Assembly (NCBI RefSeq): GCF_022879575.1
Contig: NZ_CP084260.1
Coordinates: 2,294,001-2,358,000, forward strand
Source: Caballeronia sp. SL2Y3
GTDB taxonomy: Bacteria > Pseudomonadota > Gammaproteobacteria > Burkholderiales > Burkholderiaceae
Direction of reading: 5' to 3'
Length of the DNA: 64,000 nucleotides
In this document: piece by piece, positions 56,669-64,000 of the stretch
Position numbering within the stretch: the stretch's first letter is position 1
How the letters are laid out: each line of letters opens with the position of its first letter
Position numbers and translations under genes: made by a program
The notes under the pieces: generated by a model
What the model saw: only the letters and a program-made list of their open reading frames with translations
What the model was told of the DNA's origin: nothing
The model's database searches: none

Positions 56669-56699
56669 AGTATACTCCATTCGGAGTAAGTCGTCCCAA
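56669..56699 (-). promoter_or_regulatory. lpxC promoter with 19-base spacer and internal dyad
   Basis: On the minus strand TTGGGA (56694-56699) and TATACT (56669-56674) are 19 bases apart. TACTCC-GAAT-GGAGTA (56673-56688) is a perfect 6-bp inverted repeat lying in the spacer and touching the -10. Such an arrangement is typical of promoters served by MerR-type activators, but no such gene adjoins. The start codon is 66 bases downstream of the -10. Confidence 0.5.
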
Positions 56700-56760
56700 A
56701 CGAAGAGGTATCAACTGTTTCCCTGTGTTACGCCGCGACGCAGGGCCAGTCAAGTAGAAC

Positions 56761-56801
56761 GGGCCGATGGCCGGAATGGAGGCATTTCCGGTCATCGGCC
56801 C
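56761..56801 (-). terminator. Long stem-loop after the peroxiredoxin gene
   Basis: GGGCCGATGGCCGGAA (56761-56776) pairs with TTCCGGTCATCGGCCC (56786-56801) over 15 of 16 positions, leaving a 9-base loop. On the minus strand it is followed by GTTCTACTT, a weak T stretch. It begins 66 bases past the peroxiredoxin stop and is probably its terminator. Confidence 0.6.
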
Positions 56802-56866
56802 CAAGTTGTCGCCGAATGCGAGGGCGTCTTTGCGCGTTGTACAAAGACAACGCGACGCCGCTGCGC

Positions 56867-57370
56867 TCAGCGCAACGTCGCCAGGATGCTGCGAGCGTCG
56901 CTGACTTCGAACTTTCCGGGCGCTTCGACAGCGAGCGTCTTGACCACGCCGTTGTCGACCACCATCGCGTAACGCTGGGAACGGATTCCCATGCCACGCT
57001 CGGATAAATCCTGATCCAGTCCGAGTGCCTGAGTGAAACGCGCACTGCCGTCCGCCATCATCCTCACCTTGCCCGCGGCTTGGAGATCGCGTCCCCACGC
57101 GTTCATGACGAACGCGTCGTTGACGGAAACGCACCAGATTTCGTCGATGCCGGCGGCCCGAAACTCATCCGCCGCCTCGACATAACCCGGCACGTGTCTG
57201 GCGGAACACGTCGGCGTGAACGCGCCCGGCAATCCGAAGATCACCACGCGCTTGCCGGCGGTCCGCTCGCGCACCGCGAACCCATTCGGTCCCACGGCAC
57301 AGCCGTCGCTCGCCACTTCGATGAACTCGAAGAGACGCGCATCGGGCAACGTTTCACCCACTTCGATCAT
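56867..57370 (-). CDS. Peroxiredoxin (Prx5-type, AhpC/TSA superfamily)
   Basis: A 167-residue peroxiredoxin of the Prx5 group, which reduces hydroperoxides using glutathione/glutaredoxin or thioredoxin. The peroxidatic Cys55 is in [33 protein letters not shown] and [14 protein letters not shown] fit Prx5. No fused glutaredoxin domain is present. It is a single gene between ftsZ and lpxC, a usual position in Burkholderia. The 263-base gap to ftsZ (57371-57633) shows no gene. Confidence 0.9.
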   Translation of the reverse strand: MIEVGETLPDARLFEFIEVASDGCAVGPNGFAVRERTAGKRVVIFGLPGAFTPTCSARHVPGYVEAADEFRAAGIDEIWCVSVNDAFVMNAWGRDLQAAGKVRMMADGSARFTQALGLDQDLSERGMGIRSQRYAMVVDNGVVKTLAVEAPGKFEVSDARSILATLR

Positions 57371-57633
57371 GCTCGGTCCTTCCCTCGTCAGTGCTCGAAC
57401 TTCCTTGCGATTGCATCGTCCCGCAGTCTCGCCTCGCGTTCCTCGACGATTCAGGTCTCATTTGCTCGTCGGCAAATTCGTGGAGGTCGGCTGGCCACGG
57501 CCTGGCGTCTGATGCTGACGCGGCCTTGGACAGTCGCCCCACGCGAAACCTGCTTCGCCGTCTCATGCTCGGCGCGTGCCTGCGGTGGCTGCATTGCTCT
57601 TGCCAGCTAGCGAGCAACGAGCACAGCGCGGCT

Positions 57634-58830
57634 TCAGTCCGCTTGCTTGCGCAGGAACGCCGGGATGTCGTACGTATCGACGCCCTTTTCCTGCAATGCC
57701 TGCACGTGCGATGCCGCCGTTTCGCGCGACGAACGCCACACAGCCGGCGTGTCCAGCGAACCGTAATCCGTTGCCTGACCGTGCTGCGGCGCGTACGTGT
57801 TATGCGACGCGTGCGCGACCGGCTGATTGTCGGTGCCCGTGCGCAGCAGCGTCATCGGCGCTTGCTGCTGCTTCTTCGCCGCGCGGCCGAGGCCCGTCGC
57901 CACCACCGTCACGCGCAGAGCGTCGCCCATTGCGTCGTCGTACACCGCGCCGAAGATCACGGTTGCGTCGTCGGCGGCGTAGCTCTTGATGGTGTTCATC
58001 ACTTCGCGCGTTTCCGACAGACGCAGCGAACGGCTCGACGTGATGTTGACCAGCACGCCACGCGCACCCGACAGGTCGACGCCTTCGAGCAGCGGGCTCG
58101 CCACAGCTTGTTCCGCAGCAAGACGCGCGCGATCGACGCCGGCGACGGTCGCCGTGCCCATCATCGCCTTGCCTTGCTCGCCCATCACGGTCTTCACGTC
58201 TTCGAAGTCGACGTTCACGAGACCGTCGACGTTGATGATTTCCGCGATGCCCGCGACAGCGTTGTTCAGCACGTCATCCGCGCACTGGAAGCACTTGTCC
58301 ATCTCGGCGTCGTCGCCCATCACCTCGAAGAGCTTGTCGTTCAGCACGACGATCAGCGAATCGACGTGATCCTCCAGTTGCTGCGAGCCGGCTTCCGCCA
58401 CGCGCATGCGGCGGCCGCCTTCGAATTCGAACGGCTTGCTCACGACGCCGACCGTCAGAATGCCCATTTCCTTCGCGATCTGCGCGACCACCGGCGCTGC
58501 GCCCGTGCCCGTGCCGCCACCCATGCCCGCGGTGATGAACACCATGTGCGCGCCGCGCAGTGCATCGGCGATACGCTCGCGCGCATCTTCAGCCGCTTCC
58601 TTGCCCTTCTCCGGCTTGGCGCCCGCGCCCAGACCGGTCATGCCCAACTGCAACACCTGCGGCGCGCGCGAACGTGCGAGCGCCTGTGCGTCGGTGTTCA
58701 TCACGATGAAGTCGACGCCCTGCACACCCCGGTTGATCATGTGCTGAACGGCATTACCGCCCGCACCACCAACTCCGACCACCTTGATGATCGTTCCGTT
58801 GGTTTCCGTTTCCAGCATTTCGAAATCCAT
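57634..58830 (-). CDS. ftsZ: Cell division protein FtsZ
   Basis: A 398-residue tubulin homologue that forms the division ring. GVGGAGGNAVQHMI binds the nucleotide near residue 20, the tubulin signature GGGTGTGAAP is at about 105-114, and T7 loop residues lie in NVDFEDVKTVM. The variable linker is Gln/Ala/Thr-rich and the conserved C-terminal tail YDIPAFLRKQAD binds FtsA and ZipA. It is the last gene of the division cluster and has its own TATAAT candidate at 58919-58924 in the gap to ftsA. Confidence 0.98.
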   Translation of the reverse strand: MDFEMLETETNGTIIKVVGVGGAGGNAVQHMINRGVQGVDFIVMNTDAQALARSRAPQVLQLGMTGLGAGAKPEKGKEAAEDARERIADALRGAHMVFITAGMGGGTGTGAAPVVAQIAKEMGILTVGVVSKPFEFEGGRRMRVAEAGSQQLEDHVDSLIVVLNDKLFEVMGDDAEMDKCFQCADDVLNNAVAGIAEIINVDGLVNVDFEDVKTVMGEQGKAMMGTATVAGVDRARLAAEQAVASPLLEGVDLSGARGVLVNITSSRSLRLSETREVMNTIKSYAADDATVIFGAVYDDAMGDALRVTVVATGLGRAAKKQQQAPMTLLRTGTDNQPVAHASHNTYAPQHGQATDYGSLDTPAVWRSSRETAASHVQALQEKGVDTYDIPAFLRKQAD

Positions 58831-58918
58831 GTTGCCTCCGTCAAGAATGAAGATCGGCGTTATCCGGAGAGAGATCGGGCAACCTCTCGCCGCGCGCTAG
58901 CCGCCGGTACCGGCGCGA

Positions 58919-58924
58919 ATTATA
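58919..58924 (-). promoter_or_regulatory. Candidate -10 element of an internal ftsZ promoter
   Basis: A perfect TATAAT on the minus strand lies 89 bases upstream of the ftsZ start, within the 143-base ftsA-ftsZ gap. No matching -35 is visible at 16-18 bases. Internal ftsZ promoters are common in the dcw cluster. Confidence 0.35.
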
Positions 58925-58973
58925 TTCATTACTTAAATACGTTTGTTTCGTACTGCTCTGTTCCGCGCAAGCT

Positions 58974-60206
58974 TCAGAAGTTTCCGAGGAACCAGTCTTT
59001 CATTCGTGTGAGCACTTGCCCCATCGATCCGTTCTGCACCGCGACCTTGCGACCGCGCATGCGCTGCGAGCGTCCTTCGGCGAGCAGGCCCATCGCGGTC
59101 GAATAGCGCGGGTTGCGCACGACGTCCGCGAGACCGCCGGCGTACTCGGGCACGCCGATGCGCACCGGCTTCAGGAAGATGTCTTCGCCGAGTTCCACCA
59201 TGCCGGGCATCATCGCCGCGCCGCCGGTCAGCACGACGCCGCTCGAGAGCAACTCTTCGTAGCCGGACTCGCGCACGACCTGCTGCACGAGCGAGAACAG
59301 TTCCTCGACGCGCGGCTCGACCACCGCCGCCAGCGCCTGACGCGACAGCGTGCGCGGACCGCGTTCACCGAGACCCGGCACTTCGATCATCTCGTCCGGG
59401 TCCGCGAGCGCCTGCTTCGCGATGCCGTACGTCACCTTGATGTCTTCCGCGTCGGGCGTCGGCGTGCGCAGCGCCATCGCGACGTCGCTCGTGATCTGAT
59501 CGCCGGCGATCGGAATCACCGCCGTATGACGGATCGCGCCTTCGCTGAAGATGGCGATGTCGGTCGTGCCGCCGCCGATATCGACGAGCACGACGCCCAG
59601 TTCCTTCTCGTCCTCGGTCAGCACCGCGAGCGACGACGCGAGCGGCTGCAAGATGAGGTCGTTCACTTCGAGCCCGCAGCGGCGCACGCACTTCACGATG
59701 TTCTGCGCCGCGCTCACCGCGCCCGTGACGATATGCACCTTCACTTCGAGGCGAATGCCGCTCATGCCGATCGGCTCGCGCACGTCTTCCTGACCGTCGA
59801 TGATGAATTCCTGCGTCAGGATGTGCAGCACCTGCTGATCGGTCGGAATGTTGATCGCCTTGGCCGTTTCGATCACGCGGGCGACGTCCGTCTGCGTGAC
59901 TTCCTTGTCCTTGATCGCGACCATGCCGCTCGAGTTGAAGCTGCGGATATGGCTGCCCGCGATGCCGGTGAAGACGTTCGTGATCTTGCAATCCGCCATC
60001 AGCTCGGCTTCTTCAAGCGCGCGCTGAATGGATTGCACCGTTGCCTCGATGTTGACCACGACGCCTTTTTTCAACCCCTTCGAGTCGCTCTGACCGAGTC
60101 CGATCACCTCGTAGTGGCCTTCGCCCTTCAATTCGGCGACGATCGCGACCACCTTCGACGTACCTATGTCGAGGGAAACCAGCAGGTCTTTGTAGTCTTT
60201 GCTCAT
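58974..60206 (-). CDS. ftsA: Cell division protein FtsA
   Basis: A 410-residue actin-like ATPase that ties FtsZ to the membrane. SLDIGTSKVVAIVAEL is the phosphate 1 loop, VVLVDIGGGTTDIAIFSEG phosphate 2 and SGVVLTGGAAMMPGM the adenosine motif. The last residues, RMKDWFLGNF, form the amphipathic membrane-targeting helix. The ATG at 60206 (MSKDYKDLLVSLDIG) follows ftsQ by 26 bases. Confidence 0.97.
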   Translation of the reverse strand: MSKDYKDLLVSLDIGTSKVVAIVAELKGEGHYEVIGLGQSDSKGLKKGVVVNIEATVQSIQRALEEAELMADCKITNVFTGIAGSHIRSFNSSGMVAIKDKEVTQTDVARVIETAKAINIPTDQQVLHILTQEFIIDGQEDVREPIGMSGIRLEVKVHIVTGAVSAAQNIVKCVRRCGLEVNDLILQPLASSLAVLTEDEKELGVVLVDIGGGTTDIAIFSEGAIRHTAVIPIAGDQITSDVAMALRTPTPDAEDIKVTYGIAKQALADPDEMIEVPGLGERGPRTLSRQALAAVVEPRVEELFSLVQQVVRESGYEELLSSGVVLTGGAAMMPGMVELGEDIFLKPVRIGVPEYAGGLADVVRNPRYSTAMGLLAEGRSQRMRGRKVAVQNGSMGQVLTRMKDWFLGNF

Positions 60207-60232
60207 AGCGTGCTCATGCCTGTGATGTCTGC

Positions 60233-60985
60233 TTACTTCTTGGCCTTGTCGGTGTCGTTGATGAAGCGCATGCCGGCGGCGCGTATCGCGAAGCCGTTGG
60301 GATAACGCAAATCCGCATATTCGATGTCCTTGCCCCACCGCCCCGTGACCGCTGCCCACGACGCGACGAAGCGCTTGCAACGGTCATCGAGCGTGTCCTG
60401 ATTACGCTCGCGGCCCAGTTCGATCTGCGTGCCGTTCGAGAGCTTCACGGTCCACGCGAAACGCGGCGACAACGTGACTTCCTCGGGCTGCGCGTCGAGC
60501 GGCGCGAACCACTTCTGGAAGTCGTGATAACGCGCGACCACTTCCTTCGCCGTGCCTTCCGGACCGTCGAACGCGGGCAGGTCGTCGTCCAGTTCGCCCT
60601 GATTCGCGGTGAACAGTTCGCCGTCCACGCTGACCAACTGATCGCTGCCCCACGTGCCGAGCGGCTTGTATTCCTCCAGCGTCACGGCGATCGCGTTCGG
60701 CCACACGCGACGCACGCTCGCGCGGCGCACCCACGGCATCTGTTCGAACGCGGTGCGCGCGGTGTCGAGATCGACGGTGAAGAAGTTGCCCTTCAGGTGC
60801 CCCACGACGCTCGCGCGCACCGTCGGCGAATTGATGTGCGTCGTATCGCCGTCGATCTGAATCTCGCGCAGACGAAACTCGGGACGCTGGATCGCGTAGA
60901 CGCCCGCCGCGCACAGCAGCATCAACACGAGCATGGCGTTGAGCGCGCTTGCGGCGAGATTCATCTGGCGAACGTTGTTCCACAT
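60233..60985 (-). CDS. ftsQ: Cell division protein FtsQ
   Basis: A 250-residue bitopic protein with a membrane segment at about 9-27 (AASALNAMLVLMLLCAAGVYA), a POTRA domain starting FRLREIQIDGDTTHINSPTVRAS and a beta domain that contacts FtsL and FtsB. RVWPNAIAVTLEEYKPLGTW and the terminal IDLRYPNGFAIR-like ADLRYPNGFAIRA are typical. It starts 12 bases past ddl. Confidence 0.95.
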   Translation of the reverse strand: MWNNVRQMNLAASALNAMLVLMLLCAAGVYAIQRPEFRLREIQIDGDTTHINSPTVRASVVGHLKGNFFTVDLDTARTAFEQMPWVRRASVRRVWPNAIAVTLEEYKPLGTWGSDQLVSVDGELFTANQGELDDDLPAFDGPEGTAKEVVARYHDFQKWFAPLDAQPEEVTLSPRFAWTVKLSNGTQIELGRERNQDTLDDRCKRFVASWAAVTGRWGKDIEYADLRYPNGFAIRAAGMRFINDTDKAKK

Positions 60986-60997
60986 GGTTGCGCTTCG

Positions 60998-61951
60998 TCA
61001 GTTCTTGAGGGTGAGAGACAGCACCTTCACAACCAGATCCTTGTAGCTGATGCCGACCGCACGCGCCGCTTTCGGCGGCAGCGAGTGATCCGTCATGCCC
61101 GGCGCGGTGTTCACTTCCAGGAAGTACGGGTTGCCGTCGGCGTCCAGCATGAAATCGGCGCGGCCCCAGTCCGTGCAGCCGAGCATGTCGAAGGCGCGCT
61201 GCGTGAGTTGCTTCATGCGCGCTTCTTCGGCGTCCGTCAGGCCGCAGGGAATCAGATACTTCGTGTCGTCGGCGACGTACTTCGCGTGGTAGTCGTAGAA
61301 CTCGCCCGCCGGCACGATCTTGATGACCGGCAGGTCCAGATCGCCCGCGATGCAGCACGTGTACTCGCCGCCGCCTTCGATGCTCTGCTCGACGATCACG
61401 ATCTTGTCGAACTTCGCGGCTTCTTCCAGCGCCGGCACGAGCCTTTGCGCGCTCTTCACCTTGATGACCGCGACGCTCGAGCCTTCGCTCGCCGGCTTCA
61501 CGAACAGCGGCAGTCCCAGCTTCGCGATGATTTCCTGCGCGCGCCCGGCGTAGTCGTCGCCGCGATAGACGGTTTCGAACGGCGGCGTCGGAATGCCGGT
61601 CTGCTGCCACACGAGCTTGGTGCGCAGCTTGTCCATGCCGAGCGCCGAGCCGAGCACGCCGCTGCCCGTATAGCGAATGCCGTAAAAATCCAGCGCGCCT
61701 TGCAACTGGCCGTTCTCGCCGTAGCCGCCGTGCAGCGCGATGAACGCGCGCTCGAAGCCTTCCGCCTTGAGATCCGACAACGGGCGTTCGGCGGGATCGA
61801 ACGGGTGCGCGTCGACGCCCGCCTCTCGCAGCCCTTCCAGCACGAGGCGGCCCGAATTGAGCGAGACTTCGCGCTCGGCGGAATTCCCGCCGAGAAGCAC
61901 CGCGACTTTGCCGAAGACCTTCGGATCGATGTTGTTCACTGTGTTACTCAT
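60998..61951 (-). CDS. ddlB: D-alanine-D-alanine ligase
   Basis: A 317-residue ATP-grasp ligase that makes D-Ala-D-Ala. [14 protein letters not shown] lies near residue 20, [14 protein letters not shown] near 80 and [15 protein letters not shown] near 280. The ATG at 61951 is chosen because it follows the murC stop by 20 bases; a further ATG at 62005 would overlap murC by 34 bases. Confidence 0.95.
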   Translation of the reverse strand: MSNTVNNIDPKVFGKVAVLLGGNSAEREVSLNSGRLVLEGLREAGVDAHPFDPAERPLSDLKAEGFERAFIALHGGYGENGQLQGALDFYGIRYTGSGVLGSALGMDKLRTKLVWQQTGIPTPPFETVYRGDDYAGRAQEIIAKLGLPLFVKPASEGSSVAVIKVKSAQRLVPALEEAAKFDKIVIVEQSIEGGGEYTCCIAGDLDLPVIKIVPAGEFYDYHAKYVADDTKYLIPCGLTDAEEARMKQLTQRAFDMLGCTDWGRADFMLDADGNPYFLEVNTAPGMTDHSLPPKAARAVGISYKDLVVKVLSLTLKN

Positions 61952-61971
61952 GACGTCGTTTGTTGCTGTCT

Positions 61972-63366
61972 TCACTGCGGCTGGCTCTGCGCGAGCCGTC
62001 CGCATACACCGCCGATGGAGCCCGCGCCCATGGTGATCACCACGTCGCCGTTGCGCGCGAGCGTCGTCACCGCGTCCGGCACTTCATCCACCGTTTCGAC
62101 GAATACCGGCTCCACCTTGCCCGCCACGCGGATCGCGCGTGCGAGCGCGCGGCCGTCGGCGGCGACGATCGGCGCTTCGCCTGCGGCATAAACATCGGTG
62201 AGAACCAGTGCGTCCACGGTGGAGAGCACCTTCACGAAATCTTCGAAGCAGTCGCGCGTGCGCGTGTAGCGATGCGGCTGGAACGCGAGCACGAGACGCC
62301 GGTCCGGGAACGCGCCGCGCGCCGCCGCGATGGTCGCCGCCATTTCCACCGGGTGATGCCCGTAGTCGTCGATCAGCGTGTACGCGCCTTCGTTGTCGTT
62401 CGTCTTCACGTCGCCGTAACGCTGGAAGCGCCGGCCGACACCGTTGAATTCGGCGAGCGCCCGCTGGATATCGGCATCCGCCACTTCGAGTTCAGTCGCA
62501 ATCGCGATGGCCGCGAGCGCGTTTTGCACGTTGTGCAGGCCCGGCAGGTTCAGCACGATATCGAGCGGCGGCGCATCTTCGCGCAGCGTCGTGAAATGCA
62601 TGCGGCCGTCGCGCGCCTCCACGTTCACCGCGCGCACCTGCGCGTCGGCGCCGATGCCATAGCGGATGATCGGCTTCGAGACGAACGGCAGGATCTCGCG
62701 CACGTTCGGGTCGTCGACGCACAGCACCGCGATGCCGTAGAACGGCAGCCGGTGCGTGAATTCGATGAACGCCTGCTTGAGCCGCGCGAAGTCGTGGCCG
62801 TAGGTGTCCATGTGATCGGCGTCGATGTTCGTGATGACTTCGATCACCGGGAAAAGATTGAGGAACGACGCATCCGATTCATCGGCTTCCGCGACGATGA
62901 AATCGCCCGTGCCGAGCCGCGCGTTCGCGCCCGCGCTGATGAGACGCCCGCCGATCACGAACGTCGGATCGAGCCCGCCCGCGGCCAGCACGCTCGCGAC
63001 GAGCGATGTCGTCGTGGTCTTGCCGTGCGTGCCGGCAATGGCGATGCCCTGCTTCAGCCGCATGAGTTCCGCGAGCATGACGGCGCGCGGCACGATCGGC
63101 ACGCGCCGATGGCGCGCGGCCAGCACTTCGGGATTGTCGGGACGCACGGCCGTCGATACGACCACCGCATTCGCGCCTTCGATGTTCTGCTCGTTGTGCC
63201 CGATCTCGACGCGCGCACCCAGTGCCTTCAGCCGCTCGGTGACGGCGTTTTTCGAGAGGTCCGAGCCGCTGACCTGGTAGCCGAGATTCAGCAGCACTTC
63301 CGCGATGCCGCTCATTCCTGCCCCGCCGATGCCGACGAAGTGAATGTGCTTGACGATGTGTTTCAT
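61972..63366 (-). CDS. murC: UDP-N-acetylmuramate-L-alanine ligase
   Basis: A 464-residue Mur ligase that adds L-alanine to UDP-MurNAc. [17 protein letters not shown] is the UDP-binding start, [16 protein letters not shown] (about 111-126) is the ATP loop and [17 protein letters not shown] is the MurC signature. It starts three bases after murG ends, and ddlB follows. Confidence 0.97.
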   Translation of the reverse strand: MKHIVKHIHFVGIGGAGMSGIAEVLLNLGYQVSGSDLSKNAVTERLKALGARVEIGHNEQNIEGANAVVVSTAVRPDNPEVLAARHRRVPIVPRAVMLAELMRLKQGIAIAGTHGKTTTTSLVASVLAAGGLDPTFVIGGRLISAGANARLGTGDFIVAEADESDASFLNLFPVIEVITNIDADHMDTYGHDFARLKQAFIEFTHRLPFYGIAVLCVDDPNVREILPFVSKPIIRYGIGADAQVRAVNVEARDGRMHFTTLREDAPPLDIVLNLPGLHNVQNALAAIAIATELEVADADIQRALAEFNGVGRRFQRYGDVKTNDNEGAYTLIDDYGHHPVEMAATIAAARGAFPDRRLVLAFQPHRYTRTRDCFEDFVKVLSTVDALVLTDVYAAGEAPIVAADGRALARAIRVAGKVEPVFVETVDEVPDAVTTLARNGDVVITMGAGSIGGVCGRLAQSQPQ

Positions 63367-63369
63367 GAC

Positions 63370-64000
63370 TTAATGTGCCTCCCGAGCTTGGCGGGTAAGA
63401 CGCGCGCCGGCGACGTCGGCGCACACGGTCGCGACTCGTTCGGTCGCGTCCGGTTTCGCCAGGGCGCGCGAGCGTGCGGCCATCTCCGCCAGCGTGTCGC
63501 GCGTCTGCGCACGCAACCAGCCGGCGAGCTTTTCCGCCGACAAGTCGCGTTGTTGAATCAATTCCGCTGCGCCGTTCTTCGCGAGGAACGCGCCGTTGGT
63601 CGTCTGGTGATCGTCGACGGCGAACGGGAACGGCACGAAGAGCGCCGCGACGCCGACCGCCGCGATCTCCGACACCGTCATTGCGCCCGAGCGGCAAATC
63701 ACGAGATCGGCGGATGCGTACGCGCTCGCCATGTCCTCGATGAACGGCACGAGCTGCAAGTCTTCGCCGCGCGAAAGACCTGCCGCCGCGTAGTTCGCCT
63801 GCAATGCTTCGATATGCTTCGCGCCCGCCTGATGCACGATGCGCGGGCGCTCATCCGGCGCCAGCAGCGCGAGCGCCTTCGGCACCGTTTCGTTCAGCGC
63901 GGCCGCGCCGAGACTCCCGCCGACGACGAGCACGTTCAGCTTGCCCGTGCGCGACGCGTAGCGTTCTTTGGGCGGCAATGTCGACGTAAGTTCCGCGCGA
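63370..64000 (-). CDS. murG: MurG, 3' part (UDP-GlcNAc:undecaprenyl-PP-MurNAc-pentapeptide transferase)
   Basis: The last 209 codons of murG, open to the window edge; the N-terminal third lies outside. The frame reads [19 protein letters not shown], then [14 protein letters not shown], the hinge-proximal GGS loop, and [37 protein letters not shown], the GlcNAc-binding signature. A TTG near 63978 is an internal leucine, not the start. It makes lipid II and is followed directly by murC. Confidence 0.93.
   Translation of the reverse strand, partial: RAELTSTLPPKERYASRTGKLNVLVVGGSLGAAALNETVPKALALLAPDERPRIVHQAGAKHIEALQANYAAAGLSRGEDLQLVPFIEDMASAYASADLVICRSGAMTVSEIAAVGVAALFVPFPFAVDDHQTTNGAFLAKNGAAELIQQRDLSAEKLAGWLRAQTRDTLAEMAARSRALAKPDATERVATVCADVAGARLTRQAREAH

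Overview
The window is high-GC chromosomal DNA from a betaproteobacterium of the Burkholderiaceae, most like Paraburkholderia/Caballeronia. The support is the gene order (accBC-prmA, rplU-rpmA-obgE-proB, pilBCD-coaE-zapD-yacG, secA-argJ, murG-murC-ddl-ftsQAZ-lpxC), an AlaLys-rich histone H1-like gene beside nrdB, and protein sequences typical of the group. Nearly all of it is core housekeeping sequence. Both ends cut genes: the first codons of a probable araG lie at base 1 (minus strand) and the 3' two thirds of murG lie at base 64000.

Region by region: 1-4950 is a sugar catabolism operon (sugar ABC transporter binding protein, SDR dehydrogenase, KDPGal aldolase, KDGal kinase, IclR regulator), with a promoter and a palindromic operator-like site upstream of the regulator. 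4946-10668 holds mtgA, aroE, an RNB-type ribonuclease, a small esterase and mpl. 10881-19038 runs rightward: an unnamed protein with a nucleotidyltransferase-like motif, a thioredoxin-like protein, accB-accC-prmA, a zinc-ribbon/DUF3426 membrane protein, tpx, a PfkB kinase and a glycine-zipper lipoprotein. 19289-31902 is the variable part: histone H1-like gene, nrdB, a DUF3820 gene, an MFS exporter, an IS481-family element inserted in one of two inverted 280-bp repeats, nrdA, a decayed ampD, then PP0621 and a CcsA-like protein. 32023-46511 holds ffh, hpt, marC-proS, rppH, a lipoprotein, proB-obgE-rpmA-rplU, ispB, tRNA-Pro(CGG), a CorC-like protein and type IV pilus/type II secretion genes; 46543-64000 continues with pilD-coaE-zapD-yacG, mutT, an ATPase, argJ, secA, dciA-like, lpxC, a peroxiredoxin and the division/cell-wall cluster.

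Genes that work together: the catabolic operon (1-4610) fits the oxidative De Ley-Doudoroff route for galactose or a related sugar. nrdA and nrdB encode the two subunits of class Ia ribonucleotide reductase; although about 4.4 kb apart, each is preceded by a promoter overlapped by paired NrdR-like boxes, so they should be co-regulated. The murG-murC-ddl-ftsQAZ and lpxC genes join peptidoglycan precursor synthesis, division and lipid A synthesis.

Most notable findings: a degenerate ampD (about 29606-30380) with frameshifts, lost zinc ligands and an internal tandem duplication; the IS481 insertion into a palindromic intergenic repeat whose intact inverted partner lies close by; NrdR box pairs at both nrd promoters; a dyad inside a 19-bp promoter spacer upstream of lpxC; and a 449-bp leader in place of an expected aroQ upstream of accB. 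I did not find a clear new multi-gene system in this window.
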